Shown: positions 60,883 through 64,000 of the stretch, in pieces
Position numbering within the stretch: position 1 is the first letter of the stretch
How the letters are laid out: every line of letters begins with the position of its first letter
Origin: Sorangium aterium
Lineage (GTDB): Bacteria > Myxococcota_A > Polyangia > Polyangiales > Polyangiaceae
Length of the DNA stretch: 64,000 nt
Reading direction: 5' to 3'
Assembly (NCBI RefSeq): GCF_028368935.1
Contig: NZ_JAQNDK010000002.1
Span: 1,922,001-1,986,000, forward strand
Translations under genes and position numbers: made by a program
The notes under the pieces: generated by a model
What the model was told of the DNA's origin: nothing
Seen by the model: only the letters and a program-made list of their open reading frames with translations
The model's database searches: none

Positions 60883-62250
60883 ATGGCGTCCGAGCCGAAG
60901 ATCCACCCGAGCGCCGAGACGGCGCTCCTCAAGGTCCGCTCCAAGGAGATCGCGTTCAGCCGCTTCCGCGTTCAGGTGACCGCGGGCCCGGACGCCGGGG
61001 CGTCCCAGACGTCGGACGCGACGGAGTTCGTGATCGGCACGGCGCCTGGCAACCAGCTCATCCTGACCGACCGGGCGGTGTCGCGGCACCATTGCGTGAT
61101 CTCGGTCACCCCGCGCGGGTTCTTGCTCCGCGATCTCGGCAGCAAGAACGGCACGACCCTCTCCGGCTTCCGCGTCGAGGCGGCCTATCTCCTGCCGGGC
61201 GCCTCGCTCGGGGTCGGGCAGTCCACGCTCCGCTTCGAGCCGCTGGCCGAGGAGATCCGCGAGCCGCTCGGCGACGAGGAGCGGTACGGCCGGGTGCTCG
61301 GGCAGAGCGCGGCGATGCGCCGCATCTTCGGGGCGCTGCCGCGGATCGCCGCGTCGGACTCGACGGTGCTGATCGAGGGCGAGACGGGCACGGGCAAGGG
61401 CCTGCTCGCCGAGGCGATCCACGAGAGCAGCCCGCGCGCGGGGGGGCCGTTCGTCGTGATCGACTGCGGATCCATCCCGCCGACGCTCATCGAGGCCGAG
61501 CTCTTCGGGCACGCGAAGGGGGCGTTCACGGGCGCCCAGGCGGCGCGCGCCGGCGCCTTCGAGGCGGCGCGGGGCGGCACCGTGCTGCTCGACGAGATGG
61601 GCGAGCTCCCCCTCGACATGCAGCCGAAGCTCCTGCGCGTGCTCGAGGAGCGGCAGATCCGGCGCATCGGCACGATCGAGCCGACCAAGCTCGATATCCG
61701 GGTCATCGCGACGACCAACCGCGATCTCCGCCAGGAGGTGAATCGCGGAAATTTCCGGTCGGATCTGTACTACCGGCTCAACATCGTCCGCCTCCGCGTC
61801 CCCGCGCTGCGGGAGCGCCCCGACGACATCGCGCTGCTCACCGCGCATTTCTACCGGCAGCTCGCGCAGGGGCAGGACCAGAGCCCCCCGGGCGAGCTGC
61901 TCGAGGCCTTCATGCGGCAGGACTGGCCGGGCAACGTGCGCGAGCTCCGCGGCGCTGTGGAGCGCGCGGTGCTGATGATCGATCCCGCGCTGTTCCGCGA
62001 AGCCGTGATGGGCTCCGAGGGGGCGGAGAGCGGCTCTCCGGCGCTCCCGGCGCCCCGGGACGACGAGCTCAGCCTGTCGTTCCGCGAGGCGAAGGAGCGC
62101 GCCGTGGCGCGCTGGGAGCGCACGTTCCTCACGGCGCTCGTGCGCGCGAACGGCGGCAATCTGTCGCGCGCCGCCCGCGCGGCGCGGATGGACCGCAGCC
62201 ACCTGCGCGAGCTCCTCCAGCGGCACGGCGTCTCGGCCACGGAGGCGTGA
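60883..62250 (+). CDS. FHA-domain sigma-54-dependent activator
   Basis: The 455-residue regulator has an FHA domain (about 30-120; SRHHCVIS, LGSKNGTTLSGF) that binds phosphothreonine peptides. A sigma54 AAA domain follows (Walker A GETGTGKG about 167-174, GAFTGA 213-218, Walker B GTVLLDEMGELP, DWPGNVREL), then a Fis-type HTH (NGGNLSRAARAARMDRSHLR). FHA-linked activators are typical of myxobacteria and connect Ser/Thr kinases to sigma-54 promoters. Kinases of that class are encoded at three places in this window. It is divergent from the CBS operon and may control it; no GGC-GC sigma-54 site was found there. Confidence 0.95.
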   Translation: MASEPKIHPSAETALLKVRSKEIAFSRFRVQVTAGPDAGASQTSDATEFVIGTAPGNQLILTDRAVSRHHCVISVTPRGFLLRDLGSKNGTTLSGFRVEAAYLLPGASLGVGQSTLRFEPLAEEIREPLGDEERYGRVLGQSAAMRRIFGALPRIAASDSTVLIEGETGTGKGLLAEAIHESSPRAGGPFVVIDCGSIPPTLIEAELFGHAKGAFTGAQAARAGAFEAARGGTVLLDEMGELPLDMQPKLLRVLEERQIRRIGTIEPTKLDIRVIATTNRDLRQEVNRGNFRSDLYYRLNIVRLRVPALRERPDDIALLTAHFYRQLAQGQDQSPPGELLEAFMRQDWPGNVRELRGAVERAVLMIDPALFREAVMGSEGAESGSPALPAPRDDELSLSFREAKERAVARWERTFLTALVRANGGNLSRAARAARMDRSHLRELLQRHGVSATEA

Positions 62251-62335
62251 CCGCCGGGCCCGCGGGGCAGCGCCGGAGGCGGCCCACCCCGTCGGACCCC
62301 CGAGGGCAGCGCCAGAGCGCGCCCTCTTGCTGGTT

Positions 62336-62635
62336 TTACTGATTGGCCTTCTGCCGGTTCTCTCCCTTGAGCTCCTTGGCCTTCCCTTCGGCGGCCATCT
62401 GCTCATTGTCGACCAGCTTGCCGACTCGGTTCTTGAGCGCGCCGGCGGCCTCCTCGAGCGCTCCCTTCGCGCGCTCCTCCGCCTTGGCGTCCTCCTTTTG
62501 CACCTTTCCTCGGAGCTCCTTGGCGCGGCCCTCCGCTTCCATCTGCTCGTCGCCGAGCAGCTGACCGAGGCCCTTCTTGATCTTGCCGCCCAGCTCCTCG
62601 GCGGCCCCCTCATTGCGATCGCTCGTGTTGCTCAT
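62336..62635 (-). CDS. CsbD-family stress protein, two repeats
   Basis: A 99-residue, highly charged, helical protein has two copies of the CsbD motif: GKIKKGLGQLLGDEQMEAEG and GALKNRVGKLVDNEQMAAEG, each followed by KAKEL-type sequence. CsbD-like proteins are general-stress proteins of unknown biochemistry. A strong GAGGAGGA precedes ATG 62635. It points away from a GlsB-like stress gene; the 435-bp gap between them (62636-63070) holds no other recognisable gene. Confidence 0.92.
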   Translation of the reverse strand: MSNTSDRNEGAAEELGGKIKKGLGQLLGDEQMEAEGRAKELRGKVQKEDAKAEERAKGALEEAAGALKNRVGKLVDNEQMAAEGKAKELKGENRQKANQ

Positions 62636-63070
62636 TGCTTCCTCCTCGTGGCGTGGCCTCCGCAGAGCCTCTCTGCGGCGCGCCGCCGCCGTTGACCTGG
62701 CATTGGCAACCTCCGGATGTAGCAACCGGTGCGCCATCGCAGGGCAAACGGTCTTTTCGAGGGCGCGGAAGGGGGATTGGGGCAGGCTACCTCGCCCGCG
62801 CTCTGTCTCTCGGCTCGTCTGAGGCAATACGCCACGCGGCGGCCAAGCAAGCAGTCCCACGGTCCGACCGGACGATCCCCGCTCTCCTGGGGGCCGCACC
62901 GCGCCGCGGTCGGATTTCGCGCTGGATCGCGGTGACGCGAGCGCTCTGTCCGTGGCGTTCAGCTCGGCTGCGCGTCTGTGGAGAGCCGGGACTCCACGGC
63001 ATGGCGCGGCGCTTGCTGAACAGCCTGCATAGCAACGAGGAGCGCTTCGCTCCTTTCTGGGAGGTTCATC

Positions 63071-63328
63071 ATGTCATTCATCCTCTTTCTCCTGTTTGGC
63101 CTCGTCGTCGGTGCTCTGGCGCGCCTCATCGTTCCTGGACGTGAGCCGGGCGGGTGGGTCATCTCGATGATCATCGGCGTGGTCGGCTCCTTCATCGGCG
63201 GGCTGCTCGGCCGCATGTTGTTCATGTACCGTGAGGGGGAGCCGGCCGGCTTCTTCATGTCCCTCATCGGCGCCATCCTGCTGACCGCCGGCTATCAGGC
63301 GATCGCGCGGCGCCGTACGGTGGTATGA
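63071..63328 (+). CDS. GlsB/YeaQ/YmgE family membrane protein
   Basis: This 85-residue integral membrane protein has three hydrophobic segments: FILFLLFGLVVGALARLIV, GWVISMIIGVVGSFIGGLL and FFMSLIGAILLTAGYQAIA. It matches the transglycosylase-associated/GlsB family induced by stress. GGGAGG lies seven bases before ATG 63071. With the CsbD-like gene it forms a small general-stress cluster. The 395-bp gap downstream contains only a strong hairpin. Confidence 0.92.
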   Translation: MSFILFLLFGLVVGALARLIVPGREPGGWVISMIIGVVGSFIGGLLGRMLFMYREGEPAGFFMSLIGAILLTAGYQAIARRRTVV

Positions 63329-63533
63329 GCCGGCCGAGCGATCCCCGCTCGAGGCGCCACGCCCGATACCGGCCCACGGCGCTGGAGGAAGGAGCTCCCG
63401 AACCGCTCCCGCGATCTGTAACGCGCGGGAGCACCTCGGGCCGCGAGCAGGAGGCGCGGAGGAGGCGCTGCGGTCCGTGAGCGAGAGCTCGGCTCAGGCG
63501 GCGCGCGCTCTCCTCGCGCTCGGCGGGCTGAGG

Positions 63534-63584
63534 GGCCCTGCTCGTCGCACGGCTCACCCCCAGGGTCGTACGACGAGCAGGGCC
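63534..63584 (+). terminator. 14-bp perfect hairpin before aminotransferase gene
   Basis: GGCCCTGCTCGTCG (63534-63547) and CGACGAGCAGGGCC (63571-63584) are perfectly complementary, separated by 23 nt. It is followed by TTCGGCGG with no T-run. It sits between the GlsB-like gene and the aminotransferase gene. It could be a transcript end, or a regulatory structure. Confidence 0.5.
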
Positions 63585-63723
63585 TTCGGCGGCCTGTCGC
63601 GCTCGGTCCGGCGCCGGCGCCGCGATTCCGCCGGCGCCGCGCCCGCTCGCCGGGTAACGCTTGACGCCGCAGGAGGCTTTGGGCTTGCTAGCGGGCTCCG
63701 CGCTTTTGCCCAAGGTCCTGGCC

Positions 63724-64000
63724 ATGTCGTTCTCGATCCTGCCCCCGCCGATCACGCCCCTCGCCGCGATCCTGCCGTCCGAGCCGCTGCTGCTCATGGG
63801 CGCCGGTCCGGTGCCCATCCCGCAGGCGGTGGCCCAGGCGAACGGGGTCATCATCAATCACCTCGGCCCCACCATGGACCGCGTCATCCAGAACGTGAAG
63901 TACATGGCGGCCTATGCGTTCCAGACGCGCAGCGACAAGATCCTCGGCATCGCCGGGCCCGCGTCCGCGGCGATGGAGATGGCCGTGGCGAACCTGTGCT
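63724..64000 (+). CDS. class V aminotransferase (serine-pyruvate/alanine-glyoxylate type), 5' part
   Basis: Only the first 92 codons are in the window. The sequence SFSILPPPITPLAAIL, LLMGAGPVPIPQAVAQANG, VINHLGPTMDRVIQ and IAGPASAAMEMAVANLC matches the N-terminal part of PLP-dependent class V aminotransferases related to serine-pyruvate/alanine-glyoxylate transaminases. The PLP lysine lies beyond the window. ATG 63724 has no clear Shine-Dalgarno. The substrate cannot be assigned from this part. Confidence 0.8.
   Translation, partial: MSFSILPPPITPLAAILPSEPLLLMGAGPVPIPQAVAQANGVIINHLGPTMDRVIQNVKYMAAYAFQTRSDKILGIAGPASAAMEMAVANLC

Overview
The window is one contiguous, very G+C-rich chromosomal stretch that reads as a myxobacterium, most likely Sorangium/Polyangiales. 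The signs are several eukaryote-like Ser/Thr kinases with C-terminal membrane anchors, a MYXO-CTERM sorting tail, FHA/sigma-54 regulation, DUF4388 and MXAN_5187-type domains, frequent GTG/TTG starts, and long antisense open frames caused by GC3 bias. The species is inferred, not proven.

Region 1 (1-7003) holds the end of a minus-strand hisIE gene coupled to lgt, a secreted lipoprotein, a coiled-coil MXAN_5187-like protein, a large intergenic palindrome, a small DUF5678-like gene and a zinc-ribbon Ser/Thr kinase.

Region 2 (7500-22500) is the transcription/translation core, all on the plus strand: tRNA-Thr(UGU), tRNA-Tyr(GUA), tRNA-Gly(UCC), tRNA-Thr(GGU), tuf, rpmG, tRNA-Trp(CCA), secE, nusG, rplK, rplA, rplJ, rplL, rpoB, rpoC. 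The four-tRNA order before tuf matches the E. coli thrU-tyrU-glyT-thrT-tufB locus. The rplL-rpoB gap carries a terminator-like hairpin followed by three tandem 36-bp units, each of which can fold, and is a good candidate for attenuation or RNA processing.

Region 3 (22800-38650) is accessory and signalling: a T2SSE_N/HD-GYP/pseudo-receiver/DUF4388 fusion, a RimJ-like acetyltransferase, panB, a DUF58 plus BatA-like VWA pair divergent from an FtsH-type protease, a MYXO-CTERM protein, a LysM gene overlapping a Ser/Thr kinase gene, an OmpA-like lipoprotein and a GT39-like membrane glycosyltransferase.

Region 4 (38700-47990) holds a three-part ParA/J-like/RodZ-HTH fusion, DUF1015, a rhodanese, a GT2 glycosyltransferase, a membrane histidine kinase translationally coupled to a response regulator, and a divergent squalene/phytoene synthase-like protein. 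About 0.9 kb without a convincing gene follows. It ends in a cluster of hairpins and a textbook plus-strand intrinsic terminator, suggesting an unannotated small RNA.

Region 5 (47987-64000) holds a 1318-residue kinase/AAA/TPR protein, two lipoproteins, a MocR/PdxR regulator, a 158-bp hairpin element, an AhpD-like protein, and a compact minus-strand operon of cystathionine beta-synthase, carrier protein and stand-alone adenylating enzyme. That operon faces an FHA-sigma54 activator. CsbD-like and GlsB-like stress genes and the 5' end of a class V aminotransferase gene complete the window.

Most promising for follow-up are the CBS/ACP/adenylation operon, the candidate RNA at about 47820-47960, the two large intergenic palindromes and the rplL-rpoB leader.
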